This document shows positions 18,182 to 26,777 of a stretch of DNA of 57,759 nucleotides, in pieces (position 1 is the stretch's first letter; each line of letters begins with the position of its first letter). The notes beneath the pieces are model-generated. The model was not told the DNA's origin and ran no database searches. It saw only the letters and a list, made by a program, of their open reading frames with translations. Made by a program: the position numbers and the translations under genes. Origin of the DNA: Methylococcales bacterium (GTDB taxonomy: Bacteria > Pseudomonadota > Gammaproteobacteria > Methylococcales > Methylomonadaceae); contig JAPLRR010000089.1 of NCBI GenBank assembly GCA_026399075.1, positions 77,149 through 134,907 on the forward strand. The letters run 5' to 3'.

Positions 18182-18448
18182 TTGAACAAGCTCACTAAAA
18201 AACAATCAGCAGAATTAAATCATCTTGCCTCTATGCCCGATGATGCCATTGATACGAGTGATATTCCTGAACAAGCCGATTGGCAAAATGCAAGTATTGG
18301 GCGGTTTTATTCTGCAACACACCAAAGCCATGTTAAATTGGATGATGATATTTTAGCGTGGTTTAAAGCTAACAGTGGCCGTCATTATCAAAAAATGATT
18401 AATCAGGCACTGCGTGATTATATGCAGTTGCCTAATAAATCAACTTAG
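18182..18448 (+). CDS. BrnA-like type II antitoxin, without a BrnT partner
   Basis: 88 residues. The C-terminal half (HVKLDDDILAWFKANSGRHYQKMINQALRDYM) is the ribbon-helix-helix DNA-binding part typical of BrnA; the N-terminal part would contact the BrnT toxin. In usual brnTA operons brnT is directly upstream, but 18113-18181 has no room for it. It is therefore an orphan antitoxin. The start is TTG 18182, with AAGG six bases before it; no in-frame ATG or GTG is available. Confidence 0.8.
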   Translation: MNKLTKKQSAELNHLASMPDDAIDTSDIPEQADWQNASIGRFYSATHQSHVKLDDDILAWFKANSGRHYQKMINQALRDYMQLPNKST

Positions 18449-18506
18449 TAACTTATTGGGGTTAGTGTTTACCCCAACTTGAAAACATTAGGAGTGTTAA
18501 ATAAAA

Positions 18507-18983
18507 ATGGTTAAAGTACCCCTCACCATTAAAGGTGCAGAAAAATTACGCGCAGAATTAGAAGAATTAAAATCCGTTGTGCGCCCGCGTATTATTGCGT
18601 CTATCGCCACGGCCCGCGCACATGGTGATTTAAAAGAAAATGCCGAATACCACGCTGCTAAAGAGCAGCAAAGTTTTGCAGAAGGCCGGATTTCGGAAAT
18701 TGAAGGCAAGTTGTCGAATGCGCAAATTATTGACATCACCAAAGTGGATGCCAATGGCAAAGTGGTGTTTGGCGCAACGGTTGAAATAGAAGATATCGAC
18801 AACGAAAAGCGCGTCGTTTATCAAATCGTTGGCGAAGATGAAGCCAGCATCAAAGAAGGCCGCATTTCTATTGGTTCACCGATCGCCCGTGCTTTGATAG
18901 GCAAGGAAGTTGAAGATGTGGTGACGGTTAAGGCGCCGGGTGGCAATGTTGACTATGAAATTATCTCGATTAGTTATATCTAA
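18507..18983 (+). CDS. greA: Transcription elongation factor GreA
   Basis: 158 residues, the normal length. GreA enters the RNA polymerase secondary channel and stimulates cleavage of backtracked transcripts. The N-terminal coiled-coil carries [30 protein letters not shown], with the acidic tip (Asp and Glu of [10 protein letters not shown]) needed for cleavage; the C-terminal FKBP-like domain ends in the conserved [27 protein letters not shown] site precedes ATG 18507. In relatives greA follows carB directly; here three small genes lie between them. Confidence 0.97.
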   Translation: MVKVPLTIKGAEKLRAELEELKSVVRPRIIASIATARAHGDLKENAEYHAAKEQQSFAEGRISEIEGKLSNAQIIDITKVDANGKVVFGATVEIEDIDNEKRVVYQIVGEDEASIKEGRISIGSPIARALIGKEVEDVVTVKAPGGNVDYEIISISYI

Positions 18984-18993
18984 TCGCTAAGGT

Positions 18994-19032
18994 GTTAGGC
19001 GAAAGCAGCCGTCAGTGGCGCTTTCGCCTAAC
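18994..19032. terminator. Bidirectional hairpin between greA and yhbY
   Basis: GTTAGGCGAAAGC at 18994-19006 pairs perfectly with 19020-19032 (13 bp, 13-nt loop). It lies exactly between two converging genes, so it could end transcription from both sides, although neither side has a long T run. Confidence 0.65.
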
Positions 19033-19039
19033 AGCAAAC

Positions 19040-19306
19040 CTACTTGTCTGGATTCAAGCGGTAAATGACCGCGATTTGACCAATGCTTTGGATAGGTTCT
19101 GCCCCAGTGTCGGCTTGAATTTTTTCAGTGATCAGCTTGCGCTCTTCACGTTCGGCGCGTATTTTTACTTTAATCAATTCGTGGCTGTTAAGTGCCAGTT
19201 CAATCTCTGCAAGCACTGCGGGGGTAAGGCCGGATTGCCCTATCATGACCACGGGCTTTAAAGTATGAGCCTGGGCTCGAAGTTTTTTCTTATCTGCAGG
19301 GTTCAC
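19040..19306 (-). CDS. yhbY: Ribosome assembly RNA-binding protein YhbY (CRM domain)
   Basis: 88 residues covering a single CRM domain: LRAQAHTLKPVVMIGQSGLTPAVLAEIELALNSHELIKVKI, then a GQIAVIYR ending. The family binds pre-50S ribosomal particles. The GxxG-like loop (IGQSGLT) expected for RNA binding is present. It is divergent from rlmE with only 46 bp between, the same arrangement as in other gammaproteobacteria, which supports the assignment. Confidence 0.95.
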   Translation of the reverse strand: MNPADKKKLRAQAHTLKPVVMIGQSGLTPAVLAEIELALNSHELIKVKIRAEREERKLITEKIQADTGAEPIQSIGQIAVIYRLNPDK

Positions 19307-19352
19307 TCAGTATTCCTAAATTAAAAGTTCACACTACACTATACAACAGATT

Positions 19353-19976
19353 ATGGGTCGAAGTAAAAGCAGCAGCCGTTGGATGCAGGAACATTTTGAA
19401 GATGAATATGTCAAAATGGCCCAAGCGCAAGGTTATCGCTCGCGTGCAGTATTTAAATTAAAAGAAATCCAAGAAAAAGACCAGCTTATCAAGCCGGGGA
19501 TGACTATCGTCGACTTAGGTGCTGCACCCGGCGGTTGGTCGCAATTTGCCCGCCAACTGCTGGGCAAAAAAGATATTTTGGTTGCGCTGGATATTTTGCC
19601 CATAGATGCGCTCGAAGGTGTTGATTTTATCCAAGGCGATTTTCGTGAAGCCGAGGTGTTTGAGCAGCTGCAAGCTGTTTTGGCGGGCGCAGCCGTTAAT
19701 TTGGTGATGTCGGATATGGCACCTAATATGAGCGGCAATAAAGGGACGGATATGCCGCGTGCCATCTATTTGGGGGAATTGGCCCTAGACACGGCAAAAA
19801 CCGTGTTAGCCAAAGATGGCTGCTTTTTGGTGAAATTATTTCATGGTGAAGGTTTTGAAGAATTCCTGCACGAAGTCCAGCAGCATTTTGCCAAAGTGGT
19901 CATTAGAAAACCTAAAGCATCCAGGCCCCGTAGCAATGAAGTATATATTTTAGCCAAAGGCTTTAAATTAAGTTAA
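19353..19976 (+). CDS. rlmE: 23S rRNA (uridine-2'-O)-methyltransferase RlmE (FtsJ/RrmJ)
   Basis: 207 residues, matching the family. RlmE methylates the 2'-OH of U2552 in the 50S A-loop. The SAM-binding motif [11 protein letters not shown] is near residue 53, the catalytic tetrad pieces are present (Lys in RAVFKLKEI, Asp in SDMAPN, Lys in [10 protein letters not shown], Glu near SNEVY). The C-terminal [19 protein letters not shown] is diagnostic. The neighbours yhbY and ftsH are the classical partners. Confidence 0.97.
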   Translation: MGRSKSSSRWMQEHFEDEYVKMAQAQGYRSRAVFKLKEIQEKDQLIKPGMTIVDLGAAPGGWSQFARQLLGKKDILVALDILPIDALEGVDFIQGDFREAEVFEQLQAVLAGAAVNLVMSDMAPNMSGNKGTDMPRAIYLGELALDTAKTVLAKDGCFLVKLFHGEGFEEFLHEVQQHFAKVVIRKPKASRPRSNEVYILAKGFKLS

Positions 19977-20130
19977 GTAGTCCCCACATATCGGTATGGG
20001 TTTGGGGCGATTAGCCCGTATCCCGCGCGACCTAACGATAAATAACGTCCGCCAGAAAAGCCAACTCCTGATATAATTATATATTAGCCAGTTTTTTAAA
20101 CCGAGAGCCGTTTGGGCCTAGGGTGTGTTT

Positions 20131-22053
20131 GTGAATGATATGATAAAAAATATAGTCTTGTGGGTGATCATTGCGGTGGTCTTAATGTCGCTGTTTAATA
20201 ATTTTGGCTCACAAGGCGAACGGGCAGACTCATCATTGTCCTATTCGCAATTCATTGATTCCGTAAAGGCGGGGCAAGTGCAGCAAGTGGTCATTGACGA
20301 GCATATCGTTAAAGGCAAGATGCAAGGCGGCCAGGTCTTTAGGGTTTATGCGCCTACAGACGCGCATTTGGTCGATGATTTGTTGGCAAATGGCGTGGAC
20401 ATTAAAGCCGTGCCACCTGAGCAACCATCTTTGTTGATGCAATTGTTGGTGTCCTTTGGGCCGATGTTATTGCTGATTGCAGTTTGGGTTTTCTTTATGC
20501 GCCAAATGCAAGGCGGCGGTGCGGGTGGTCGTGGTGCCATGAGCTTTGGCAAAAGCAAAGCCCGTATGCTGGAAGAGGACCAAATCAAAGTCACTTTTGC
20601 TGATGTCGCGGGTTGCGATGAAGCTAAAGAAGAAGTGGTCGAAATGGTCGATTTCTTAAGGGATCCTGCCAAATATCAAAAATTGGGCGGCAAAATTCCT
20701 AGGGGCGCATTAATGATAGGCCCGCCAGGCACCGGTAAAACCTTGCTGGCAAGAGCCATCGCGGGTGAAGCGAAAGTGCCGTTTTTTACCATTTCAGGTT
20801 CTGATTTTGTGGAAATGTTTGTGGGAGTGGGTGCATCCCGTGTCCGTGACATGTTTGAGCAAGCCAAAAAACACGCACCTTGCATTATCTTCATTGATGA
20901 GATTGATGCGGTAGGTCGCCAGCGTGGCGCTGGTTTGGGCGGTGGCAATGATGAGCGCGAACAAACTTTAAACCAGTTGCTGGTTGAAATGGATGGTTTT
21001 GAGGGCAATGAAGGCATTATCGTCATAGCCGCAACCAACCGTCCTGATGTATTGGACAAAGCCTTATTGCGGCCAGGCCGATTTGACCGCCAAGTGACTG
21101 TCGGCTTGCCCGATGTCAGGGGGCGTGAGCAAATCCTGAATGTGCACATGAAAAAAGTGCCGATTGCCGATGACGTAGAGCCTAAATATATTGCCCAAGG
21201 CACCCCTGGATTTTCAGGTGCTGACTTGGCCAATTTGATCAACGAGGCGGCATTATTCGCTGCCCGTATGAACAAACGCGTCGTTACTATGGCGGATTTG
21301 GAAAAAGCCAAAGACAAATTGATTATGGGTGCTGAGCGGCACACCATGGTCATGGACGAAAAAGAAAAGAAAATGACCGCCTACCACGAAGCAGGCCATG
21401 CTATTGTCGGTAAGTTAGTGCCTGAACATGACCCTGTTTATAAGGTCAGCATCATGCCTAGAGGCCGTGCTTTGGGCGTGACCATGTTCTTGCCGGAACG
21501 TGACCAATACAGTGCCAGCAAACAAAAGCTGGATAGTATGATTTCCAGCCTTTACGGTGGGCGTATTGCTGAAGAGGTGGTGTTTGGTTGGGAGCAAGTC
21601 AGCACAGGTGCGTCCAATGACATTGAGCGGGCAACCGAATTGGCCAGAAATATGGTCACCAAATGGGGTTTGTCCCAACGGTTGGGGCCATTGTCCTATA
21701 GTGAAGAAGAGGGCGAAGTGTTTCTAGGACGTTCTGTTACCCAACACAAAACAGTTGCCGAAGAAACCTCACATACCATCGATGAGGAAATTCGCTCGTT
21801 TATTGACCGCAACTACGAACGCGCAGAGCGGCTATTAAAAGAAAATATCGACATATTACATGCGATGGCAGCTGCGTTAATGAAATATGAGACCATCGAT
21901 AAGTTTCAAATTGACGATTTGATGGCGCGTAAACCCGTTAGGGATCCACAAGGCTGGGATGACAGGCCGCCCCGTGGTGATGTTAAGGTTGATGAAGTCA
22001 AAGATGACAAAAAAACTGAAAAGACTATAGGTCAAACTGCTGAACAAGGCTAA
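20131..22053 (+). CDS. ftsH: ATP-dependent zinc metalloprotease FtsH
   Basis: 640 residues. A membrane-anchored AAA+ protease that degrades misfolded membrane proteins and regulators such as LpxC. Two transmembrane helices ([15 protein letters not shown] and [12 protein letters not shown]) enclose a periplasmic domain. Walker A GPPGTGKT is at about 197-204, Walker [13 protein letters not shown] follows, then the second region of homology ([20 protein letters not shown]) and the zinc motif HEAGH at about 419-423. GTG 20131 is preferred because AGGG lies seven bases upstream and the protein then starts MNDMIKN, as in relatives; an earlier in-frame GTG at 20125 has no room for a ribosome site. 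Confidence 0.98.
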   Translation: MNDMIKNIVLWVIIAVVLMSLFNNFGSQGERADSSLSYSQFIDSVKAGQVQQVVIDEHIVKGKMQGGQVFRVYAPTDAHLVDDLLANGVDIKAVPPEQPSLLMQLLVSFGPMLLLIAVWVFFMRQMQGGGAGGRGAMSFGKSKARMLEEDQIKVTFADVAGCDEAKEEVVEMVDFLRDPAKYQKLGGKIPRGALMIGPPGTGKTLLARAIAGEAKVPFFTISGSDFVEMFVGVGASRVRDMFEQAKKHAPCIIFIDEIDAVGRQRGAGLGGGNDEREQTLNQLLVEMDGFEGNEGIIVIAATNRPDVLDKALLRPGRFDRQVTVGLPDVRGREQILNVHMKKVPIADDVEPKYIAQGTPGFSGADLANLINEAALFAARMNKRVVTMADLEKAKDKLIMGAERHTMVMDEKEKKMTAYHEAGHAIVGKLVPEHDPVYKVSIMPRGRALGVTMFLPERDQYSASKQKLDSMISSLYGGRIAEEVVFGWEQVSTGASNDIERATELARNMVTKWGLSQRLGPLSYSEEEGEVFLGRSVTQHKTVAEETSHTIDEEIRSFIDRNYERAERLLKENIDILHAMAAALMKYETIDKFQIDDLMARKPVRDPQGWDDRPPRGDVKVDEVKDDKKTEKTIGQTAEQG

Positions 22054-22076
22054 AAATTCATTTTTGGACTAAACTT

Positions 22077-22107
22077 AAAGGAGAAGCAAGCGCTTCTCCT
22101 TTTTTTA
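22077..22107 (+). terminator. Intrinsic terminator after ftsH
   Basis: AAAGGAGAAGC at 22077-22087 pairs with 22092-22102 around a 4-nt loop and runs into seven T residues. A textbook Rho-independent terminator 23 bp after the ftsH stop. glmM, 195 bp further on, must have its own promoter. Confidence 0.9.
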
Positions 22108-22302
22108 TGCGCCAGTGCAGGGCGGGCAAAAAGGGTGTTTTGCCCGAGATCTTATATTTTGTGACTATTCCCCCCTAGAATAGGGAGTGTGGGGATTTAT
22201 CCCATAAAACTTTCCCTTAGGGGCTGAATAGTTACCTTGATTTTAATAACGGTAATCTGGTAACCACAGATTGCTGAATTATCAGCTAGCGAGCTTTATC
22301 GT

Positions 22303-23643
22303 ATGACAAGAAAATATTTTGGAACAGATGGAATCAGAGGGAAAGTAGGCGAACCCCCAGTCACGGCGGATTTTTTGTTAAAGTTGGGTTGGGCGGCAGG
22401 TCAAGCGTTTGCCAATGCTGGCCATGACTTTGTGTTAGTGGGTAAAGATACCCGCATTTCGGGTTATATGTTTGAGTCTGCCTTGGAGGCGGGGCTAACA
22501 GCCGCAGGCGTTGACACTCATTTATTGGGGCCTATGCCAACGCCTGGCGTGGCCTATTTGACGCGTACCCTAAGGGCGCAAGCCGGTATCGTCATTAGCG
22601 CCTCACATAACCCGTATTACGATAACGGTGTTAAGTTTTTTTCGGTGCAAGGCACTAAATTGCCTGACGATATTGAAAAAAGGATAGAGCACTTTATCGA
22701 TTCGCCGATGACGACGGTTGAGTCGTCAAAATTAGGCAAGGCAAAACGTATAGCCGATGCCGCAGGCCGCTATATTGAGTTTTGTAAAGCCAGCATTCCC
22801 ACCCGGATTGATTTTGGCGGCATGAAAATTGTCGTCGATTGCGCCCATGGTGCGACCTATCATATTGCCCCTCATGTGTTTAGCGAAGCGGGCGCGGAAG
22901 TTATTGTGATTGGTGCTGAACCCAATGGCATTAACATCAATGACAACTATGGCGCCACTAGCCCCAAGAATCTAGTGGCGGCGGTGTTGTCCCACCAGGC
23001 TGATTTTGGCATTGCTTTAGATGGTGATGGTGACCGGTTGGTTATGGTTGACCATAAAGGCGAAATCGTGGATGGCGATGAGCTTATCTACATAATTGCC
23101 AAATCCAAATTGGAGGCAGGGCAAATGTCAGGCCCGGTAGTTGGCACATTAATGACGAACCTCGGCATGGAACACGGGCTTAAACGTTTAGGCATCAATT
23201 TGTTAAGGGCCAAAGTGGGGGATCGCTATGTGCTGGAAATGATGAGTGAACACCAGGGCATTTTAGGCGGCGAAAATTCAGGACATATTATTTGCCTGGA
23301 CAAAACCACCACTGGCGACGGCATCATCGCCGCCCTGCAAGTGATGGCGCACATGCACGATAGCGGCAAGAGCTTGTACGACTTAAAATCAGGGATGCAA
23401 AAATATCCGCAAGTGTTAATAAATGTCAAAACTGCCAGAAAAGTGAACCCTGACACCGATGAGTCCTTGCAAAAAGCAGTACGCGCGATTGAAGAAAAAC
23501 TAGGCGACCAAGGCCGGGTCTTGCTTAGGGCATCCGGCACCGAGCCATTAATCAGGGTCATGGTTGAAGGTGAACATGCCGATTTAGTCAACAAATACGC
23601 GCAAGAATTGGCGGAAGATGTCAAGAAAGCAATAGGTGCTTGA
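22303..23643 (+). CDS. glmM: Phosphoglucosamine mutase
   Basis: 446 residues. Converts glucosamine 6-phosphate to glucosamine 1-phosphate for UDP-GlcNAc, peptidoglycan and lipopolysaccharide. Opening [14 protein letters not shown], the phosphoserine loop [15 protein letters not shown], the metal-binding DGDGDR and the C-terminal phosphate loop [15 protein letters not shown] are all present. In relatives folP lies between ftsH and glmM; it is absent here and the gap holds the ftsH terminator. The next gene, tpiA, follows after 57 bp. Confidence 0.97.
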   Translation: MTRKYFGTDGIRGKVGEPPVTADFLLKLGWAAGQAFANAGHDFVLVGKDTRISGYMFESALEAGLTAAGVDTHLLGPMPTPGVAYLTRTLRAQAGIVISASHNPYYDNGVKFFSVQGTKLPDDIEKRIEHFIDSPMTTVESSKLGKAKRIADAAGRYIEFCKASIPTRIDFGGMKIVVDCAHGATYHIAPHVFSEAGAEVIVIGAEPNGININDNYGATSPKNLVAAVLSHQADFGIALDGDGDRLVMVDHKGEIVDGDELIYIIAKSKLEAGQMSGPVVGTLMTNLGMEHGLKRLGINLLRAKVGDRYVLEMMSEHQGILGGENSGHIICLDKTTTGDGIIAALQVMAHMHDSGKSLYDLKSGMQKYPQVLINVKTARKVNPDTDESLQKAVRAIEEKLGDQGRVLLRASGTEPLIRVMVEGEHADLVNKYAQELAEDVKKAIGA

Positions 23644-23700
23644 AATCTGGTCTATAAGCCTATATCATAAGCAGTTTGATTCTATGTGGGAGTAATGTTG

Positions 23701-24447
23701 ATGCGTCGGTCTCTGGTTGTCGGAAATTGGAAAATGAATGGAACTCGCGCGAGTGCAGAGTCGCTTGCCAAAGGTATTATTGCCGGATTAGGCTCAGACC
23801 ATGCTGATATAGCGGTTTGTGCACCTTATGTTTACCTGCCATTCTTGGCTGACTTGGTAAAAGGTTCAGCATTGGCATTAGGCTCACAGAATGTGGCAGA
23901 CAAAGCTTCCGGTGCTTATACCGGTGAAATTTCAGCGTCTATGCTAAAAGAATTGGACATCCGCTATGCGCTGGTTGGCCATTCAGAAAGGCGTAGTTAT
24001 TACGGAGACACTAACGAATCAGTGGCGGCCCGTTTTAGCGAAGCCCAAACACAAGGCATCATACCCGTTTTGTGTGTGGGTGAAACCCTAGAACAACGCG
24101 AACAAGACCAAACCTTTGCGGTGATCAATGAACAACTGGATGCGGTTATTGATCTGGTCGGCATAGCGGCCTTAAGTGCCTCTGTGATAGCCTACGAACC
24201 CGTTTGGGCGATAGGCACTGGCAAAACAGCCAGTGATGAACAAGCACAAGAAGTTCATTACTATATTCGCCAGTATATTGCGGCTAAAGATCAAGCTATT
24301 GCTGACAAAATACAAATTTTGTACGGCGGCAGCGCCAAGCCAGAAAATGCTAAAGGCTTGTTTGCCATGCCGGATATTGATGGCGGTTTAATAGGTGGGG
24401 CTTCGTTGGATGCGGAATCCTTTTTAAAGATTTATCATTCGATTTAG
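23701..24447 (+). CDS. tpiA: Triosephosphate isomerase
   Basis: 248 residues. Interconverts dihydroxyacetone phosphate and glyceraldehyde 3-phosphate. Visible active-site parts: NWKMNG (Asn, Lys near the start), VGHSERR (His), the AYEPVWAIGTG segment with the catalytic Glu and flexible loop, and YGGSAKPENA at the phosphate site. ATG 23701 is chosen because GGGAG is eight bases upstream; earlier in-frame starts at 23686 and 23695 are too close to it. Position between glmM and secG is as in pseudomonads. Confidence 0.97.
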   Translation: MRRSLVVGNWKMNGTRASAESLAKGIIAGLGSDHADIAVCAPYVYLPFLADLVKGSALALGSQNVADKASGAYTGEISASMLKELDIRYALVGHSERRSYYGDTNESVAARFSEAQTQGIIPVLCVGETLEQREQDQTFAVINEQLDAVIDLVGIAALSASVIAYEPVWAIGTGKTASDEQAQEVHYYIRQYIAAKDQAIADKIQILYGGSAKPENAKGLFAMPDIDGGLIGGASLDAESFLKIYHSI

Positions 24448-24463
24448 AGCAGTTTAGACTTTC

Positions 24464-24913
24464 ATGTATCAGGTAATTATCGTTATTCATGTGTTTTTGG
24501 GCTTAGGCATCATTGGCTTAATATTAATGCAGCAAGGCAAGGGCGCCGATGCAGGTGCCGCTTTTGGCACTGGCTCAGCAGGTTCAGTTTTTGGTGCCCA
24601 AGGTGCGGCATCATTTTTGTCCCGTGCGACGGCAATCTTGGCAACATTGTTCTTTATAACCAGCTTAGGTTTGGCGGTGATAAATGGGCACAAAGGCAGT
24701 ACCTTTGATTTAATGGGCTCGCCAGAAGTGCCAAAAGAAACTTCGTCTTTACCTGAAGTTGATGGTGCCAAAACTGCTGAAACCACGCCAGCAGCCAAGG
24801 CGGAAGAAATTCCAGCTGTCCCTGCAGCTAGCGCACCTGCACAACCCGCTAACGGCACAGAAATAAAAGACACCGTTGTGCCCAAAGCAGAAGAAATAAA
24901 AACTGTTAAATAA
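24464..24913 (+). CDS. secG: Protein translocase subunit SecG
   Basis: 149 residues. SecG is the small accessory membrane subunit of the SecYEG channel. It has two transmembrane helices (IIVIHVFLGLGIIGLILMQQGKGADAG and ATAILATLFFITSLGLAV) around the conserved GKGADAGAAFG and FLSRATA. The C-terminal tail of about 70 residues is Ala, Pro, Glu and Lys rich and longer than in E. coli (110 residues in total there). It lies 16 bp after tpiA and directly before tRNA-Leu, the same neighbourhood as in E. coli. Confidence 0.95.
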   Translation: MYQVIIVIHVFLGLGIIGLILMQQGKGADAGAAFGTGSAGSVFGAQGAASFLSRATAILATLFFITSLGLAVINGHKGSTFDLMGSPEVPKETSSLPEVDGAKTAETTPAAKAEEIPAVPAASAPAQPANGTEIKDTVVPKAEEIKTVK

Positions 24914-24920
24914 TCAACAG

Positions 24921-24940
24921 CAAGGCTACCTTTAGCCTTG
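24921..24940 (+). terminator. Hairpin between secG and tRNA-Leu
   Basis: CAAGGCTA at 24921-24928 pairs perfectly with TAGCCTTG at 24933-24940. With no strong T run it may serve as a processing hairpin upstream of the tRNA instead of a terminator. Confidence 0.45.
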
Positions 24941-24951
24941 TTAAGATTTAT

Positions 24952-25036
24952 GCCGATGTGGTGAAATTGGTAGACACGCCATCTTGAGGGGGTGGTGACG
25001 CAAGTCGTGCCGGTTCAAATCCGGCCATCGGTACCA
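24952..25036 (+). tRNA. tRNA-Leu (anticodon GAG)
   Basis: An 85-nt tRNA with acceptor arm GCCGATG pairing with CATCGGT (first pair G-U, as in the E. coli Leu-GAG tRNA), D arm containing AATTGGTAGAC, anticodon stem CCATC/GGTGG with loop TTGAGGG (anticodon GAG), a long variable arm typical of class II tRNAs, TTCAAAT in the T loop and an encoded CCA end. Placement after secG matches leuU in E. coli. Confidence 0.96.
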
Positions 25037-25060
25037 ACACCAGCCCCTAGGGCGAAATAT

Positions 25061-25095
25061 AAACCCGCAAGCCGTATAGCTTAGCGGGTTTTTTA
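25061..25095 (+). terminator. Intrinsic terminator after tRNA-Leu
   Basis: AAACCCGC at 25061-25068 pairs with GCGGGTTT ending at 25091, with an inner AAGC/GCTT extension, followed by a T run. It closes the secG-tRNA-Leu transcription unit. Confidence 0.85.
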
Positions 25096-25212
25096 TTGCG
25101 CCAAATAAGCCTAAGGCCGAACGCATTGCTTAAAATTGGTGCTTTACAGGGTTTGATTAGCATACTTTATGCGCATAAAATACCCATAAGATCAACACTG
25201 GGTGGGTAACTC

Positions 25213-25458
25213 ATGAAGCAGGTATCGAATCCGCCAGCCTTAAAAAGACCAACTAATGTCAGCATCAATAGCGAATTATTGTTACAAGCCAAACAATTCA
25301 AAATTAATTTATCCGCTACCATAGAAGCTGCTCTGATTGGAGCCATTAATGCCAAACAACGCGAACTCTGGATGCGAGAAAATGAAGCCGCTATCGGGAC
25401 ATATAAGCAAATGGTGGAAGACACCGGTGTTTTTAGTGATGGGCAGCGGAGTTTTTAA
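25213..25458 (+). CDS. CcdA-type antitoxin
   Basis: 81 residues. N-terminal ribbon-helix-helix (RPTNVSINSELLLQAKQFKINLSATIEAAL) and the CcdA C-terminal toxin-binding part (WMRENEAAIGTYKQMVEDTGVFSDGQRSF) are complete. CcdA normally represses its operon and neutralises the gyrase poison CcdB. The stop TAA overlaps the ATG of the ccdB remnant. The antitoxin is intact while the toxin is not. Confidence 0.9.
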   Translation: MKQVSNPPALKRPTNVSINSELLLQAKQFKINLSATIEAALIGAINAKQRELWMRENEAAIGTYKQMVEDTGVFSDGQRSF

Positions 25459-25585
25459 TGGCGCAATTTGACGTTTATAAAAATACCAACCGAGTATTTA
25501 TTGGCTTCAATCATCTTTGCTGGATGATTTACGAACAGCCGATGTTATTCCGTTAAGTGAGGCTGTGAAAATATTCCGAAATTAG
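25458..25585 (+). pseudogene. CcdB toxin remnant, frameshifted and truncated
   Basis: The first codons from ATG 25458 read MAQFDVYKNTN, as in CcdB. The frame then changes: the following conserved piece, WLQSSLLDDLRTADVIPL, is in another frame and ends at a stop at 25583-25585. The remaining 60 or so residues of a normal 100-residue CcdB, including the C-terminal gyrase-poisoning residues, are missing. Sequence from 25586 to 25647 has no gene. Confidence 0.8.
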
Positions 25586-25647
25586 GCAAAAACTCTACTT
25601 TCAGCAAAGAAGAATCATTGGCTTACAGAGTTTTTTCCGTTGATTTT

Positions 25648-25721
25648 AGTTGGGCTCCTCTGGAGTTAGGTATGCCGGAAACAGCAGTTTTCATTCCCGG
25701 TCCAACTGCCTTATTCCGGCC
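25648..25721 (+). repeat. 74-bp dispersed repeat, family 2, copy 1
   Basis: Same length and orientation as 26357-26430, with 58 of 74 positions identical by eye. Shared blocks are CTGGAGTT, TGCCGGAAAC and TTATTCCGGCC. The two copies flank yjbQ. The rest of the gap before yjbQ has nothing recognisable. Confidence 0.7.
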
Positions 25722-25821
25722 ATAGGGCTATGGCGTAAACCGAGCAATAAGTCTAGTGTTAGAGTCCCTGAATCCCCACCTATCCTTTTTGTCCCTTCAC
25801 AAAACAGCTGTTACAGAACAG

Positions 25822-26244
25822 CTATTCACCGTATACGGTAAGCACCAATTGGCGGTTGCCACCATGATTTCTGTGTTCACAGAGATAAATGCCTTGCCAG
25901 ATCCCCACGTTTAGCCTTCCTTCCGTTACCGGAATAAGCAAACTACAGCCAAGAATGCTGCCTTTTATGTGGCTGGGAAGATCATCTGGGCCCTCATCCC
26001 TATGCTTATAGTAAGGCTCATCCTCAGGAACCGCCCGGTTGAAAAAACTTTCAAAGTCTTGCCGTACCGTTGGGTCGGCATTCTCATTAATGGTCAGAGC
26101 CGCCGATGTGTGTTTGATAAACACATTCAACATGCCCACAGACAACTTTTCAAGTTCCGGTAACTCACGAAGTATTTCTTCCGTCACCAGGTGAAACCCC
26201 CGTGGGCGGGCTTTTAGCCTAATTTCTTTTTGCAACCATATCAT
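25822..26244 (-). CDS. yjbQ: YjbQ family protein (UPF0047)
   Basis: 140 residues, single-domain length for the family. Conserved features are FIKHTSAALTINENADPTVRQD near the middle (positions about 26055-26125) and a C-terminal GTWQGIYLCEHR-like segment, here GIWQGIYLCEHRN. Members form trimers with a metal-like His site and have been linked to a secondary thiamine-phosphate synthase activity; the physiological role is not settled. It is monocistronic on the minus strand between two copies of a 74-bp repeat. Confidence 0.93.
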   Translation of the reverse strand: MIWLQKEIRLKARPRGFHLVTEEILRELPELEKLSVGMLNVFIKHTSAALTINENADPTVRQDFESFFNRAVPEDEPYYKHRDEGPDDLPSHIKGSILGCSLLIPVTEGRLNVGIWQGIYLCEHRNHGGNRQLVLTVYGE

Positions 26245-26777
26245 GTCAATTGACCTTGTAAAAACAGGATTACCTTAGTGTAACCACCAATACAGGGTGA
26301 ATTTTAGCATGAGTGGCATTAAGTAGCCTTCTAGCAAGACTTGTTATGAACTTCTAAGTTGGGCGCATCTGGAGTTCGGTGTGCCGGAAACGCCGCTTTT
26401 CACTTTCGCTCAAAGCGACTTATTCCGGCCTACACATTACATTTTATCCCATCGGTTTATATACAAGCCAGGTAAGCTGTGCGTACCTTTTGATGTTCGG
26501 GTATGAACCTGTTAGATCATCCGGCAACGCAGCAACGGTGAGGGATGCGTGGACAAACGCTGATAGGCCAAGAAGACGCTGGCGCATCCACGGCGGCATT
26601 CCGAGTGGAGCGCAGGAACGATAAACATCAGCTTAGGATAGCGAATCTACCCGCGAAAGTTTATGAATAAATCCCGATAGATTACAATAGGCGGTTATTT
26701 CCTTGGCTAGCCGATGAACGCGGTTAATACCGTTGTTAGGCCATCGCCGGCCACTACCCCTAAAATTAGATAAGCCC
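26245..26777. other. Gene-poor gap before gnnA, holding repeat copy 2
   Basis: This 533-bp gap has the second 74-bp repeat copy and, at 26543-26589, a GGATGCG/CGCATCC inverted repeat. An open frame at 26379-26624 has no recognisable protein features. No lpxA is here, although gnnAB sits next to lpxA in Acidithiobacillus. Confidence 0.5.
26357..26430 (+). repeat. 74-bp dispersed repeat, family 2, copy 2
   Basis: Direct repeat of 25648-25721. Differences are scattered base changes with no insertions or deletions. The function is unknown; no open frame or transposase is attached. Confidence 0.7.

Noticed and set aside
20676..21353. 225-codon minus-strand frame
   Set aside because: Antisense to the AAA domain of ftsH; long only because of the codon pattern of that gene.
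26543..26589. GGATGCG/CGCATCC inverted repeat as an RNA gene
   Set aside because: Only a 7-bp stem; the region does not match the SRP RNA or RNase P patterns that I know.
26379..26624. 81-codon frame before gnnA
   Set aside because: Overlaps the 74-bp repeat and shows no protein family or ribosome site.
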